From the NCBI RefSeq assembly GCF_013031355.1, contig NZ_WPZO01000003.1, positions 62,001 through 126,000 on the forward strand: 64,000 nt of DNA, read 5' to 3'. Source of the stretch: Ruegeria arenilitoris (lineage in GTDB: Bacteria > Pseudomonadota > Alphaproteobacteria > Rhodobacterales > Rhodobacteraceae). The notes beneath the pieces were generated by a model. It did not search any database. It was not told where the DNA came from and was given only the letters and a program-made list of their open reading frames with translations. Positions within the stretch are counted from its first letter, which is position 1, and each line of letters begins with the position of its first letter. Positions 16,026 to 25,020 of the stretch are shown one piece after another. Both the position numbers and the translations under genes were made by a program.

Positions 16026-17096
16026 TCATACCGCAGGCATCTGTTGGGTCGCACAGTGAATGCCGCCGCCCAACTCACCCAAAGGGTCCACATTCAACAT
16101 GATAATCTCACGCCCCGGGTAATGCTGCGCGAGGGCATTCCGCGCGATTTGATCCGTTTCGCTGTCCCCGAACTCGGCCGCGATAACTGCACCGTTGCAG
16201 ACGTAGTAATTCGCGTAGGACGCTACGAAATCGAAACTCTCGACACGACGGAAATATGGCTCGGGAACAACCTCCACCTGCAAGCCGTTTTCCACCAGCG
16301 TATCGTAGGTCTCCAAGGCAGCAGAATGGAAGGGATCGTCCGGATCCGGTTCGTCGGGCAAGTTGACCAGTACACGCCCCGCGCCGGTGAAACGTGCGAG
16401 ACTATCGATATGGTAATCGGTGATATCCTCATCCCAGACCCCGCGGGACCATATCATTCGGTCCGCACCATAGGCTGCCAGCAAGCGCCGCTCAATCTCG
16501 TCGCGGGAAAGTCCCGGATTGCGGTTGTCGTTAACCCAAGAACTTTCGTGCGCCAGGAGTAGACCGCGACCGTCCTGTTCAACACCACCAGCTTCGCCTC
16601 GAAGCCCGCTCGGCAACAGTCTTAGCCCCAGTCGTTCGGCAACACGCCGCGCTATCTGGCTGTCTCGCGCGTTCACCTGCTTTTCACCCCAACCGTTGAA
16701 CTGGATATGACTGACGGCAAGGCCCCCGGCGCCATCCACGACAAAGATCGGGCCGGAATCCCTGCACCAAAGATCATCAGTCGGGATATCCCAAAGCTCT
16801 ACACTTGCCGACAGTTTGGACCGCGCCTGCGCGTGGTCTTCAGCTGCTGCGAGCATGGTCACAGGCTCGAATTCCGAAATCGTATTGGCGATATCCGCAA
16901 TAGTTTGCTGAGTCAGGTCGAGGAACGCGCGATCTGGATGAACTTTTCGGTTCACCGGCCATTGCATGAACGTCCGCTGGTGCGATGCTTCTTCCGGTGG
17001 AACAAAAAAGCCAGATGAAGCATCCACCATCTTTGGTGTGAAAAAGCCCGTCATGCCCCAAGACCCTCCGCCCAAGATCACTGAACGCCGTCTCAT
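16026..17096 (-). CDS. aguA: Agmatine deiminase family protein with a Tat-type leader
   Basis: This 356-residue protein is a member of the peptidyl-arginine deiminase superfamily. The nucleophilic Cys is near residue 348 in G-G-G-I-H-C-A-T-Q-Q, the catalytic His is in T-D-Y-H-I-D-S, and W-C-R-D-S-G-P is present. Agmatine deiminase turns agmatine into N-carbamoylputrescine and ammonia. The start at 17096, after GAGGG, gives M-R-R-R-S-V-I-L followed by a hydrophobic run, which looks like a twin-arginine signal; most AguA proteins are cytoplasmic. No putrescine carbamoyltransferase or amidohydrolase is nearby. A periplasmic polyamine or arginine-derivative hydrolase is the alternative. Confidence 0.83.
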   Translation of the reverse strand: MRRRSVILGGGSWGMTGFFTPKMVDASSGFFVPPEEASHQRTFMQWPVNRKVHPDRAFLDLTQQTIADIANTISEFEPVTMLAAAEDHAQARSKLSASVELWDIPTDDLWCRDSGPIFVVDGAGGLAVSHIQFNGWGEKQVNARDSQIARRVAERLGLRLLPSGLRGEAGGVEQDGRGLLLAHESSWVNDNRNPGLSRDEIERRLLAAYGADRMIWSRGVWDEDITDYHIDSLARFTGAGRVLVNLPDEPDPDDPFHSAALETYDTLVENGLQVEVVPEPYFRRVESFDFVASYANYYVCNGAVIAAEFGDSETDQIARNALAQHYPGREIIMLNVDPLGELGGGIHCATQQMPAV

Positions 17097-17414
17097 GTTT
17101 GCCCTCACTTCGCCACGCGCGCGGTCGTCGCGGACCATCGTTATAGACAGGTTGCAGAGACCCGCACAAGGTACGGTCCGAGGGCTTTGGCGCGGATGGA
17201 AGCCCGATGGCAGCGTGGCGAAGGTGGCCCAAAGAAGACAGTCATTCTTTTGCCGAAGCAGCGCAAAGCCTGAGCGATGACCATTTTTTTCTAGGTCACA
17301 GACAGCTTCCAAAAACTGGTATTGGTATTCGAGTTAACGTCCGCAGCTGACAGGCAGGTAGGGTAAAGCCAACTCAAGCGAGCTTTGTGCCAGAAATAAA
17401 TTCGCCTTTCAGGC
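17097..17414. other. Intergenic region between aguA and the SigZ-like gene
   Basis: This 318-base gap lies upstream of aguA and downstream of the sigma gene, both on the minus strand. Frames crossing it are extensions of aguA beyond its likely start. No RNA gene, repeat or clear terminator is visible. Confidence 0.55.
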
Positions 17415-17972
17415 TCAACACGGTCCACAATTATCCTTTTTGCGCTCATAGCCGACAATGTTGCCCTTTGAGTCCAGAGAGAAATTGCAACAATCTTCAA
17501 AGAGTTTTCTCAGTTGGCGACGGCCAGCCTGCACCTGGGATTTGAGGGTCGAATAGCTGACCCCAAGTTCGGCCGCATGGCTCTTTTGCGACACGCCCTG
17601 AAGATCAATCTTGTGCAGTAGTTCGCCCATTTCGGCCGGCAGAGCGTTTATGAATGGTGCGATACAGTTCTCCAAAACATGCTGATCATCTTGATCCAGT
17701 TCATTGTACCACAGGTCGTCTGGATGAATGGGCTTATGCCGTCCTTTGCTCCGGTAGTAGTCAGTGATCGTATTGCTCGCTATCTGAAATAGCCAAGCCT
17801 TCAGGCTTTCGACCTTACCCAGGCCACTCATGCCCTCGTGGGCTTTCAACAAGATTTCCTGCAACAAATCGTCGGCGTCATCCTGGTTCGAAACCTTTGA
17901 CCGAAGAAAGGCCAACAGGCTGGCCCGGTATTCCGACCAAATGCTTTCAAGACCCGGAGTTGTTTGTGCCAT
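17415..17972 (-). CDS. ECF sigma factor, SigZ-like, with a Cys-containing C-terminal tail
   Basis: This 185-residue protein has sigma region 2 (W-S-E-Y-R-A-S-L-L-A-F-L through D-D-L-L-Q-E-I-L-L-K, then W-L-F-Q-I-A-S-N-T-I-T-D-Y-Y-R) and region 4 (G-V-S-Q-K-S-H-A-A-E-L-G-V-S-Y-S-T-L-K-S). Beyond region 4 lies a tail of about 27 residues with a Cys pair and a terminal C-G-P-C that could bind metal or sense thiol stress. The start at 17972 follows GGGGAG. No anti-sigma factor is adjacent, so regulation may lie in the tail itself. It is divergent from a GST gene, a pairing that suggests electrophile or redox stress. Confidence 0.88.
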   Translation of the reverse strand: MAQTTPGLESIWSEYRASLLAFLRSKVSNQDDADDLLQEILLKAHEGMSGLGKVESLKAWLFQIASNTITDYYRSKGRHKPIHPDDLWYNELDQDDQHVLENCIAPFINALPAEMGELLHKIDLQGVSQKSHAAELGVSYSTLKSQVQAGRRQLRKLFEDCCNFSLDSKGNIVGYERKKDNCGPC

Positions 17973-18036
17973 CTTGCTCCCCTTTCCACGATCAAAATAA
18001 CATTCAGGAACAAATTGAGAGATTTTCCCCCAAAAG

Positions 18037-18065
18037 GTTCGTCTTTTTGCACCGCCGTTCGTCTT
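18037..18065. promoter_or_regulatory. Tandem GTTCGTCTT repeats in the SigZ/GST divergent promoter
   Basis: GTTCGTCTT occurs at 18037-18045 and again at 18057-18065, exactly 20 bases apart (two helical turns) and upstream of the GST start. It could be a -35-like element for the adjacent sigma factor or two operator half-sites. This is inferred from position only. Confidence 0.4.
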
Positions 18066-18097
18066 ACAGGTCGGATCTAGCAAGAAGGACTACACCA

Positions 18098-18811
18098 ATG
18101 ATCAAAATCGTCAGCTTCAAAATCTGCCCGTTCGTTCAACGCGTCACCGCGATGCTCGAGGCCAAGCAGGTTCCCTATGATATTGAATACATCGATCTTA
18201 AGAACAAGCCTGCCTGGTTTCTGGATATCTCACCCACCGGTCAGGTTCCGGTATTGGTAACAGAAAACGGCAAGCCGTTGTTCGAATCCGATGCAATCGT
18301 TGAGTACATCGACGAAGTCACGACCCCGCTGCAGGAGGGCCTGGCGCCCGAACAACGCGCGACCAACCGGGCCTGGAGTTATCAGGCGAGCAAACACTAT
18401 CTGGTTCAATGCAGCACAATGCAAAGCGCCGACAAAGGTGTGCTGGATGAACGTATGGCAAAGCTGGTCAAGTCGTTTGAAAAGGCTGAACGGCAGTTGG
18501 GACAAGGGCCGTATTTCACAGGCGAGACGATGGGGAATGTGGATATCGCCTGGTTACCCCTCCTTCACCGCGCGGCCATTGTCGAAGATCACAGCGGGTA
18601 CGACATGCTCGCCGGTTACCCGAAAGTAAAAGCGTGGCAAAAAGCGCTTATGGACAGTGGTATCCCCGCGAAATCGGTACCCCAAGATTTTCTCCAAAAG
18701 TTTTCAGAGTTCTATCTGGCAGAGCGGACATGGCTAGGGCGTGGCGCCAATTTGAACGAGGTCCCTTGCGAACAACCCACTCAAGCCAAATCCGGTGGAT
18801 GCTGCGGCTGA
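18098..18811 (+). CDS. Glutathione S-transferase family protein with a Cys active site
   Basis: This 237-residue protein has a thioredoxin-fold N-terminus with C-P-F-V-Q-R at residues 10-15, placing a Cys where omega-class enzymes have theirs, then G-Q-V-P-V-L and E-S-D-A-I-V-E-Y-I for glutathione binding. The helical C-terminal domain includes V-D-I-A-W-L-P-L-L. It ends with an unusual tail, S-G-G-C-C-G, that adds two Cys. Cys-type GSTs act as thiol transferases or dehalogenases rather than classical conjugating enzymes. The start at 18098 follows AGAAGGA; the frame is open farther back across the sigma gene start but that part is not coding. It is followed by the cysteine synthase-like gene. 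Confidence 0.88.
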   Translation: MIKIVSFKICPFVQRVTAMLEAKQVPYDIEYIDLKNKPAWFLDISPTGQVPVLVTENGKPLFESDAIVEYIDEVTTPLQEGLAPEQRATNRAWSYQASKHYLVQCSTMQSADKGVLDERMAKLVKSFEKAERQLGQGPYFTGETMGNVDIAWLPLLHRAAIVEDHSGYDMLAGYPKVKAWQKALMDSGIPAKSVPQDFLQKFSEFYLAERTWLGRGANLNEVPCEQPTQAKSGGCCG

Positions 18812-18898
18812 CATGACGCAACGTGTTCCGCCCATTTGCCATCAGCTAATGGGCGGGCGCATAGTTGAACCAGGTCAAGTTTCGAAAATGAGGGTGAA

Positions 18899-19942
18899 AT
18901 GGACAATTGGGTTGCAAGCGCTATCGCCAAGATCAATGCAGATGCGCATAGGTCGGCGGATACGCACCTATTCAAGCTGCCGATTCCACACCTGAATGGG
19001 GTGGACATCTATCTCAAAGATGAAAGCACGCACCCTACAGGCAGCTTGAAACATCGGCTGGCCCGTTCCCTGTTCCTCTACGCCTTGTGCAACGGGAAAA
19101 TCAAAGAGGGTACAACTATTATCGAGGCGTCATCCGGCAGCACGGCGGTGTCAGAGGCCTATTTCGCGCGCATGATCGGCGTCCCCTTCATCGCTGTAAT
19201 CCCCAAAAGTACCGCTCATAGCAAAATCAGGCTGATCGAATTCTATGGAGGGAAAACGCATTTCGTGAACGCTGCACCGGAAATGCACGGCACGTCGGTC
19301 GAACTTGCACAATCCATTGGCGGTCACTTCATGGATCAGTTCACCTATGCTGAACGTGCCACCGATTGGCGTGGCAATAACAACATCGCCGAGAGTATCT
19401 TTCGCCAAATGGAGTATGAGCCGCATCCGGTTCCCACCATGCTGGTGATGAGCGCGGGCACCGGCGGGACATCAGCCACGCTCGGCCGCTTCATTCGCTA
19501 CAAGGGTTACGATACCTCGTTAACGGTTGTTGATCCGGAGAACTCTGTTTTCTACGACAGTTACCTGACCGGAGACCGTACTCTGACCTCGGATACCTCC
19601 AGCCGGATCGAAGGCATCGGTCGGCCCAAGGTTGAAAACTCGTTTCAGCCGGATGTCATCGATCGCATGATCAAGGTCCCGGATGCAGCAAGCGTGGCTA
19701 CGATGCTGTGGCTTGAAAAACGGATCGGACGGCGGGCGGGTGCGTCGACGGGAACCAACGTTTGGGGGGCGTTGCAAATTGCAAGAGAAATGACGCGGGA
19801 CAACCGGACGGGTTCAATCGTCACTTTGCTATGTGACAGTGGCGACCGATATTTGGACACCTATTACGACACGGAATGGGTCAAAACGCATATCGGGAAT
19901 ATCCAGCCGTTCCTCGAAGAACTGGACTGTCGGCCAGACTGA
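18899..19942 (+). CDS. PLP-dependent cysteine synthase/desulfhydrase-family protein (Cds1-like)
   Basis: This 347-residue enzyme belongs to fold-type II PLP enzymes. The Schiff-base Lys is Lys51 in T-G-S-L-K-H-R, the substrate loop is E-A-S-S-G-S-T, and the phosphate-binding loop is S-A-G-T-G-G-T-S. It matches the Cds1-like subgroup, some members of which break L-cysteine to sulfide, pyruvate and ammonia, more than classical CysK. The start is preceded by GAGGGTGA. It follows the GST by 87 bases on the same strand. Sulfide release or cysteine handling would fit a thiol-stress unit with SigZ and the GST. Confidence 0.87.
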   Translation: MDNWVASAIAKINADAHRSADTHLFKLPIPHLNGVDIYLKDESTHPTGSLKHRLARSLFLYALCNGKIKEGTTIIEASSGSTAVSEAYFARMIGVPFIAVIPKSTAHSKIRLIEFYGGKTHFVNAAPEMHGTSVELAQSIGGHFMDQFTYAERATDWRGNNNIAESIFRQMEYEPHPVPTMLVMSAGTGGTSATLGRFIRYKGYDTSLTVVDPENSVFYDSYLTGDRTLTSDTSSRIEGIGRPKVENSFQPDVIDRMIKVPDAASVATMLWLEKRIGRRAGASTGTNVWGALQIAREMTRDNRTGSIVTLLCDSGDRYLDTYYDTEWVKTHIGNIQPFLEELDCRPD

Positions 19943-20033
19943 GATTGAGTTTTCAAAATTACGCTCAAGGCGAAATCTGCTTGGTCCGGATCAACGGTGG
20001 TTATTATGGAGTTCGAGCTTTAACAGAAATGTC

Positions 20034-20240
20034 CTAGCGGCCTGCGTCCCTGCATCTCCAAACCTTAGCGCGCTGCTCGTCGTGCTTTTCGTGTTCAGCC
20101 AAAGCCGCGCCGATTTCCCGATCCACCAGATCTTCTCCAAGACCAGACATGGCAGAACAGACACCTGCATCAGGTCCTGCAAAGGGCTCCTCAGGGTCGT
20201 TTGAAAGGAGCGTGCAGATTGGTTTACGGTTTTCTGTCAA
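20034..20240 (-). CDS. Small hypothetical protein downstream of psiE (doubtful)
   Basis: A 68-codon frame starts inside the last codons of the PsiE gene (17-base overlap) in the same orientation. The product is polar, with an acidic middle (G-E-D-L-V-D-R-E-I-G) and no membrane segment or recognised domain. The overlap suggests translational coupling, but there is no other support, so this could be chance. Confidence 0.25.
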   Translation of the reverse strand: MTENRKPICTLLSNDPEEPFAGPDAGVCSAMSGLGEDLVDREIGAALAEHEKHDEQRAKVWRCRDAGR

Positions 20241-20688
20241 TAAGCCAGTACGTTACGCCCAATGCAAGTCCGATCGCTGCATAACCAAGAAAGTACTGAG
20301 GCTCCAAATTTTTGTCGTCGAGCGTGATGATTTTTCGAGCGACCGCCATTAATGCTGTTGCGACAACAAGCTTGATGTGGATGACATCGGCGGTCAGGTA
20401 GAGAGTTATATTTGTATAGATTTCTATCGCGATTAGAACGACCAAAACAGCACTGAAAACCGCGAGAAGGTCACTGACTTCCAAGATATAAACGGGTGGT
20501 TCCATCAATTTCAGATACGTTGTGAAACCGGCGTCAATAATAGCCAATAGAATGATACCGAGCATGAGCACCGACAATGCTCTGACACCGTGGCGGATCA
20601 TGCGATTACACCATCGAACGATGGCATCTTCGTGATCGGGGTCTAATTCCACATGTGCCGGGATTGGTTTGTGCTCTTCACCACTCAC
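20224..20688 (-). CDS. PsiE-family membrane protein (phosphate-starvation-inducible type)
   Basis: This 154-residue protein has four membrane helices after a 35-residue polar N-terminus with the conserved L-L-A-V-F-S-A-V-L-V-V-L-I-A-I-E and Y-L-T-A-D-V-I-H segments of the PsiE family. In Escherichia coli psiE responds to phosphate limitation, but its biochemical role is unknown. The start is GTG at 20688, behind GGAGG. No Pho-box is obvious upstream. It is unrelated in strand to the genes on either side. Confidence 0.85.
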   Translation of the reverse strand: MSGEEHKPIPAHVELDPDHEDAIVRWCNRMIRHGVRALSVLMLGIILLAIIDAGFTTYLKLMEPPVYILEVSDLLAVFSAVLVVLIAIEIYTNITLYLTADVIHIKLVVATALMAVARKIITLDDKNLEPQYFLGYAAIGLALGVTYWLIDRKP

Positions 20689-21033
20689 TGTAGCCTCCAG
20701 TTCCGTATTCGCTCGCCAGCGTGCGAGATTTCATCCAGATGCATCACCCGCTTCGGCCTTCACTGAACTCTCACATACAATGGGTGCCATTTTCTAGGCC
20801 GATCTGTTTGTGATCAAGAATCCCCTTCGGACTCAATGCCAACCTTCTCAGCGACTTGCACGGGCTGCTGGCTTGAAACCCTGCAGACAATGAACGCCGT
20901 CGAAGGCGGAACGCACCTCCAAATTCGGAACCCGCTCTCTAGCTGGAGTATCGAAGCAAGGGGCCAAGTTGACTCAAAAAATCTCGCAAGCAATGCTGGT
21001 TTGTGGTCGAAAAAATTCGAATAGGTACAAGCA
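20689..21033. other. Divergent intergenic region, psiE / amidohydrolase
   Basis: This 345-base gap should contain the promoters for psiE (minus) and the amidohydrolase (plus). Short frames here (20836-21024 plus and a long minus-strand one) show no family features. No strong palindrome was noticed. Confidence 0.5.
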
Positions 21034-22386
21034 ATGACTGTGGTCTCAGTGCGGGCAATTCTCTCCACTACAATTACGTTCTTATTGGCCTTCGGAGCGA
21101 ATGCACAAGAAACACTGTCGCGAACTTTGTTTGTCAATGTCGACGTTTTTGACAGCGAGAATGCGGTGGTGATTGAGAACGCCAATGTTCTTGTCGAAGA
21201 CAATTTGATTGCCAAAGTTTCGACCGATCCAATCGAGCCAAATGGTGCTGTTGTATTGGACGGCCAAGGAAGAACTTTGATCCCAGGTCTTATCGACGGC
21301 CACAACCACATCATGCTGCCGACTTCACCAATGGCATTAGCATATAACCTTCACTGGTCATACACGGGCGCTCTCGTCACGCAGGAAGCGGAACGCATGC
21401 TGATGCGGGGCTTCACCACGTTGCGGGATGCGGGCGGCCCATCTTATGGTATCGCGCGCGCTATCGACGAAGGCATTGTTCACGGACCTCGTATATTTAG
21501 TTCAGGGCACTGGATCGGACAGACATCCGGCCATTTCGATTTTCGTCTGTACAATGACACTCATCATCGGCAGCGCACTGATCGATCCGCCTTTGAGCGA
21601 GAATGGTCGTTCATTGCCGACGGAGTATCTGAGGTGCGGGCAGCGACCCGCGAGGTGCTGCGCCTCGGAGCCACTCAGGTTAAGATCAGTCTGGGTGGAG
21701 GTAACTCAACTCCATATGATCCACTGGACACAACCCACTACAGCCTTGAAGAGATCCGCGCCGCGGTGGAAGCCGCTGAGGATTGGAACACCTACGTCAT
21801 CGTTCACGCCTACACGGATGAATCTGTCATCCGGGCGCTTGCAGGTGGGGTAAAGAGCATCGATCACGGCAACATGATATTCGAGGAGGAGACAATTCGC
21901 GCCATTCACGATGCCGGAGCCATCCTCAATCCGCAGTTCCTCATATTCACACCGGATGAAAATATGTTGGCCGCAGGCGATCCCGCGACCATCGAGAAAG
22001 GAGCACCTCTGCGTGACAACGTCGAAAACTATGTCGCCTTGATCAAAAAGTACGACCTTCCGATTGCTTTCGGCGTAGACCTGTTTGGCGCCCCCGAGCT
22101 TATGGCTATGCAGAACCTTGAGTTCGAACGCCGTGGTCGCTGGTGGTCTGGGGCAGAAGTCTTGCAACAGGCCACATTTAACACCGCAAAACTTGTGGAG
22201 ATGTCAGGGCCGCGAAACCCATATCAGCAAGGCCCGCTTGGTGTGATTAAGGCAGGGGCATATGCAGACTTGATCCTCGTCGACGGTAATCCGGTTGAGG
22301 ATGTCAATCTTCTGGTCGACCCGGAAGCCAACTTTCTGATTATCATGAAGGACGGCGTGATCTACAAAAACACGCTTGAAAACTGA
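21034..22386 (+). CDS. Exported metal-dependent amidohydrolase (imidazolonepropionase-like)
   Basis: This 450-residue protein has a Sec signal peptide of about 24 residues ending in A-N-A-Q, then an amidohydrolase-superfamily domain. Metal ligands are visible: G-H-N-H near residue 89, Lys in V-K-I-S-L-G-G-G, His in V-I-V-H-A-Y and I-D-H-G-N, and Asp in F-G-V-D-L-F. The ending G-A-Y-A-D-L-I-L-V-D-G-N-P is a hallmark of secreted prolidase-type and imidazolonepropionase-like amidohydrolases. These cleave dipeptides or cyclic amides; the substrate here is not known. The stop overlaps the frame of the DUF3299 gene behind it. Confidence 0.87.
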   Translation: MTVVSVRAILSTTITFLLAFGANAQETLSRTLFVNVDVFDSENAVVIENANVLVEDNLIAKVSTDPIEPNGAVVLDGQGRTLIPGLIDGHNHIMLPTSPMALAYNLHWSYTGALVTQEAERMLMRGFTTLRDAGGPSYGIARAIDEGIVHGPRIFSSGHWIGQTSGHFDFRLYNDTHHRQRTDRSAFEREWSFIADGVSEVRAATREVLRLGATQVKISLGGGNSTPYDPLDTTHYSLEEIRAAVEAAEDWNTYVIVHAYTDESVIRALAGGVKSIDHGNMIFEEETIRAIHDAGAILNPQFLIFTPDENMLAAGDPATIEKGAPLRDNVENYVALIKKYDLPIAFGVDLFGAPELMAMQNLEFERRGRWWSGAEVLQQATFNTAKLVEMSGPRNPYQQGPLGVIKAGAYADLILVDGNPVEDVNLLVDPEANFLIIMKDGVIYKNTLEN

Positions 22387-23136
22387 TTAGCTTCATCAGG
22401 CGACGGCTTGTCATAGCACTGTTCGGTTACCTTCTGGCGACTTCCGTGACCGCCAACCAGTGCGTAGTTAGTTGGAGCGTTCTGGTTGACACGTTTGCCC
22501 ATTCTTATGAGGACCCTTTCAGGGACCTCGACGCCCTTGATCTCGCAAACTTGCAGGTTGTGGTGCGCGTTCGAGAACTACTGAAGAATGGCTTAACCGA
22601 CCCAGAAAAACTGGAGTTGGCTAAGTCCCGCTTGGCGGAGACCGAAGCTTCTCTCGATGCGGCGGGTGTGGATGTCGACTGGTACGGTTCGCAGCGTTTT
22701 TGCCGTGGCCGAAAGACGCGAGCGCGCCGCAAAATCAGGCAATTCAGATCTAAAAAGACAACATGAGACGATAAACGGTTTTGCGATACCAGCGCCGCCA
22801 AACGCGGATGGCATTCAAATGGCCCAACTGGTGCCGCAACTTGGTATGTGTAGCCACCTACCACCGCCATCACCGAACCAACTCTTGCGCATGCGATTGC
22901 CGGAGAGTGCACTCGTCGTTCACCTTTATGAACAGATACAGGTGACAGGTGAACTTCAGATTGAGCAAAGCTCAGAAACCGTCTTCCCTGTGGATGGAAT
23001 GCAAAGGACAGAAGCCACGTGGTTGCTCAAAGCGGTGTCGTCTAAGTGTCTGGCACTTTCGAAAAGCGTCTCGCACCAAGAGCGACGGTCAGGGCTCATA
23101 AGGAAGAGTGGTTCAGCTTCAGACAAGTTCCATTAG
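22383..23136 (+). pseudogene. DUF3299 exported protein, broken by a frameshift
   Basis: Two frames together give one protein. The first (from about 22383 to 22700) encodes a likely signal peptide (I-A-L-F-G-Y-L-L-A-T-S-V-T-A) and a helical stretch. The second (to 23136) carries the DUF3299 core: I-N-G-F-A-I-P near 22783, then C-S-H-L-P-P-P-S-P-N-Q and V-T-G-E-L. They join without loss if one T is removed from the five-T run at 22697-22701, giving S-Q-R-F-A-V-A-E-R-R-E-R. No ATG is available upstream of the signal peptide; only CTG (22383) or ATT (22386) would include it, while GTG at 22446 would drop it. The lesion is a real frameshift or a sequencing error. Confidence 0.72.
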
Positions 23137-23543
23137 TGTTTTGAAGCTAGTCACTTCCGATGTGGGCGGCCCATACCCGCCGTTGGTTGCGCTACGGCAT
23201 TTGCAGTCCGCATTGCTATCGTTCCCGGCAAGCACGGGATTGACGTTTCTCTTAACCCACAATCTGCGTAATAAACCTGCCGTTATCCTCACCGTGCCAC
23301 TCGCCTCAGTGTAGCTCTTCCTCACCCTGATACCCGTGGCAACTCGTCGGTCACTCATCCTCTGAGATAACAGTGGCGGGTTTCCGTGGCGAAACAATGG
23401 GTTTCACTAATCACCCGCTCCCAGGTAAAGTCGTCATTTGCTGCATCTCTGCGGATGGAATACTGTTCCTGATGCCACCGGTTCCGGGTGAAGCGGAAGG
23501 TGCCAAAGTTGACGCCGCGTGTAGGCTCCAGCAAAATTTGAGA
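23137..23543. other. Gene-free gap before the LHPP-like phosphatase gene
   Basis: This 407-base stretch has no supported gene. A minus-strand frame (23119-23397) and an upstream extension of the phosphatase frame cross it, but neither resembles a family. No terminator or repeat is evident. Confidence 0.5.
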
Positions 23544-24314
23544 ATGATCCAAACAGTTTTACTTGATATCTCCGGAGTTCTTTACCAAGGGCCCGAAGCG
23601 ATCCCCGGAGCCACTGAGGCACTTACCCGGTTGCGATCCAGCGGACTGCAAGTGAGATGCCTCACCAATAGTACGCGGCAGCCAAAGCACCGCATCATGG
23701 ACAAGCTGCGAGACCTTAAATTCGAGATTCAGCCGGAAGAGGTATTTACACCTGTCGCTGCCTGTTTGGATTGGCTTTCGCGCACAGGGCACAGCCCGCG
23801 TTTGCTCGTACACCCAGCGCTTGAGGAAGAGTTTTCTGCCTGCGACCGCAATGGACCGCCCGCCGTTATTGTTGGCGATGCCGCCCAGGAGTTTTCCTAT
23901 GAAAATATGAACCGGGCATACAGATTGTTGCAAAATGGGGCGCCCTTGATCGCGCTCGCAAACAACCGCATTTTCAAGGATGAGGATGGGCAGTTAAGCC
24001 TTGATGCGGGCTGCTTTGTCAAAGCTCTGGAATACGCTACCGGCATCCGGGCTCAACTGTTAGGCAAACCGGATCCTGGTTTTTTCAGAGCCGCAGTTGC
24101 CAGCACCGGCGCCGCCCCCGCGCAGACAGCTATGATCGGTGATGATGCTGAAAGCGATATTGCCGGCGCTTTGGTTGCGGGCTTGGCAGAGGCGTATCTG
24201 GTGCGCACCGGAAAGTTCCGTGAAGGCGACGAAACCCGGTTTGCCCCTGAACCAACGGATACCGTGTCCGATGTTTGCGAAGCGGTGGCCCGCTTGACCG
24301 GCCTGGCGGCATGA
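23544..24314 (+). CDS. HAD-superfamily IIA phosphatase (LHPP-like)
   Basis: This 256-residue protein shows L-L-D-I-S-G-V-L-Y at the nucleophile (Asp in D-x-S-G), L-T-N-S-T-R at motif II, and G-D-D-A-E-S-D-I-A-G at motif IV, with L-G-K-P-D-P supplying the motif III Lys. This pattern matches the LHPP group, related to phospholysine/phosphohistidine pyrophosphatases. The chosen start (23544) puts the nucleophile at residue 8, as the family expects; its ribosome site is weak. It is followed by a GST gene after 70 bases. Confidence 0.87.
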   Translation: MIQTVLLDISGVLYQGPEAIPGATEALTRLRSSGLQVRCLTNSTRQPKHRIMDKLRDLKFEIQPEEVFTPVAACLDWLSRTGHSPRLLVHPALEEEFSACDRNGPPAVIVGDAAQEFSYENMNRAYRLLQNGAPLIALANNRIFKDEDGQLSLDAGCFVKALEYATGIRAQLLGKPDPGFFRAAVASTGAAPAQTAMIGDDAESDIAGALVAGLAEAYLVRTGKFREGDETRFAPEPTDTVSDVCEAVARLTGLAA

Positions 24315-24384
24315 CAGCAGAAGCTATAATTTGACAATCGAAGAAGGGTTTGACCGTACCGGCGGGTTGCAGATAAATCCTCCT

Positions 24385-25020
24385 ATGGCTCATCACCCTA
24401 TATTATGGACGTTCCGCCGCTGCCCGTATGCAATCAGGGCCCGCCTCGCGCTGACGTGTTCGGGTGTCAAAGTCGAGTTGCGCGAAATTCGCCTAAGGGA
24501 CAAGCCGCAAGCCTTCTTGCAAACATCAGCCTCCGGAACGGTGCCGACGCTTCGCCTTGCGGATAAGGTTTTTGACGAAAGCTTGGACATCATGATCTGG
24601 GCTCTCGAACAGGATGATCCGCACCGGCTTTTGGACATGCCTCAGGAAGGGTGGGACCTGATTACAAAAAATGATGGTCCATTCAAGGCCGCATTGGATC
24701 ACACAAAATACGCCACGCGCTATCCGGACATCAACCAGGCGACAGAGCGCATGAAAGCGGCCAGCTATTTGGTCGGCCTCGACAAAAGATTGGCCGGGCG
24801 GTCTTGGCTATTTGGAGATCGCCCCACCCTCGCCGATCTGGCACTTCTGCCCTTTGTTCGCCAATTCGCCTATATAGACAGAGAGTGGTTTGACGCACAG
24901 GAATGGCCAAATTTGATTGCATGGCTGGATCGTTTCCTGGAAAGCGAAGCCTTCATAAACGTAATGCACAAGTACGCGCCATGGGCAGAAGGCGACGCGC
25001 CTCTTTGGTTCGGCGGCTAG
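24385..25020 (+). CDS. Glutathione S-transferase-like protein with a C-P-Y motif
   Basis: This 211-residue protein has R-C-P-Y-A-I-R-A-R near residue 10, S-G-T-V-P-T-L for glutathione binding and E-S-L-D-I-M. The helical part has W-L-F-G-D-R-P-T-L-A-D-L-A-L-L-P. The C-P-Y redox motif relates it to GrxB/omega-like members. The start at 24385 follows from the family N-terminus; no good Shine-Dalgarno is present, and TTG at 24331 is an alternative. It lies downstream of the LHPP-like gene in the same direction. Confidence 0.85.
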   Translation: MAHHPILWTFRRCPYAIRARLALTCSGVKVELREIRLRDKPQAFLQTSASGTVPTLRLADKVFDESLDIMIWALEQDDPHRLLDMPQEGWDLITKNDGPFKAALDHTKYATRYPDINQATERMKAASYLVGLDKRLAGRSWLFGDRPTLADLALLPFVRQFAYIDREWFDAQEWPNLIAWLDRFLESEAFINVMHKYAPWAEGDAPLWFGG

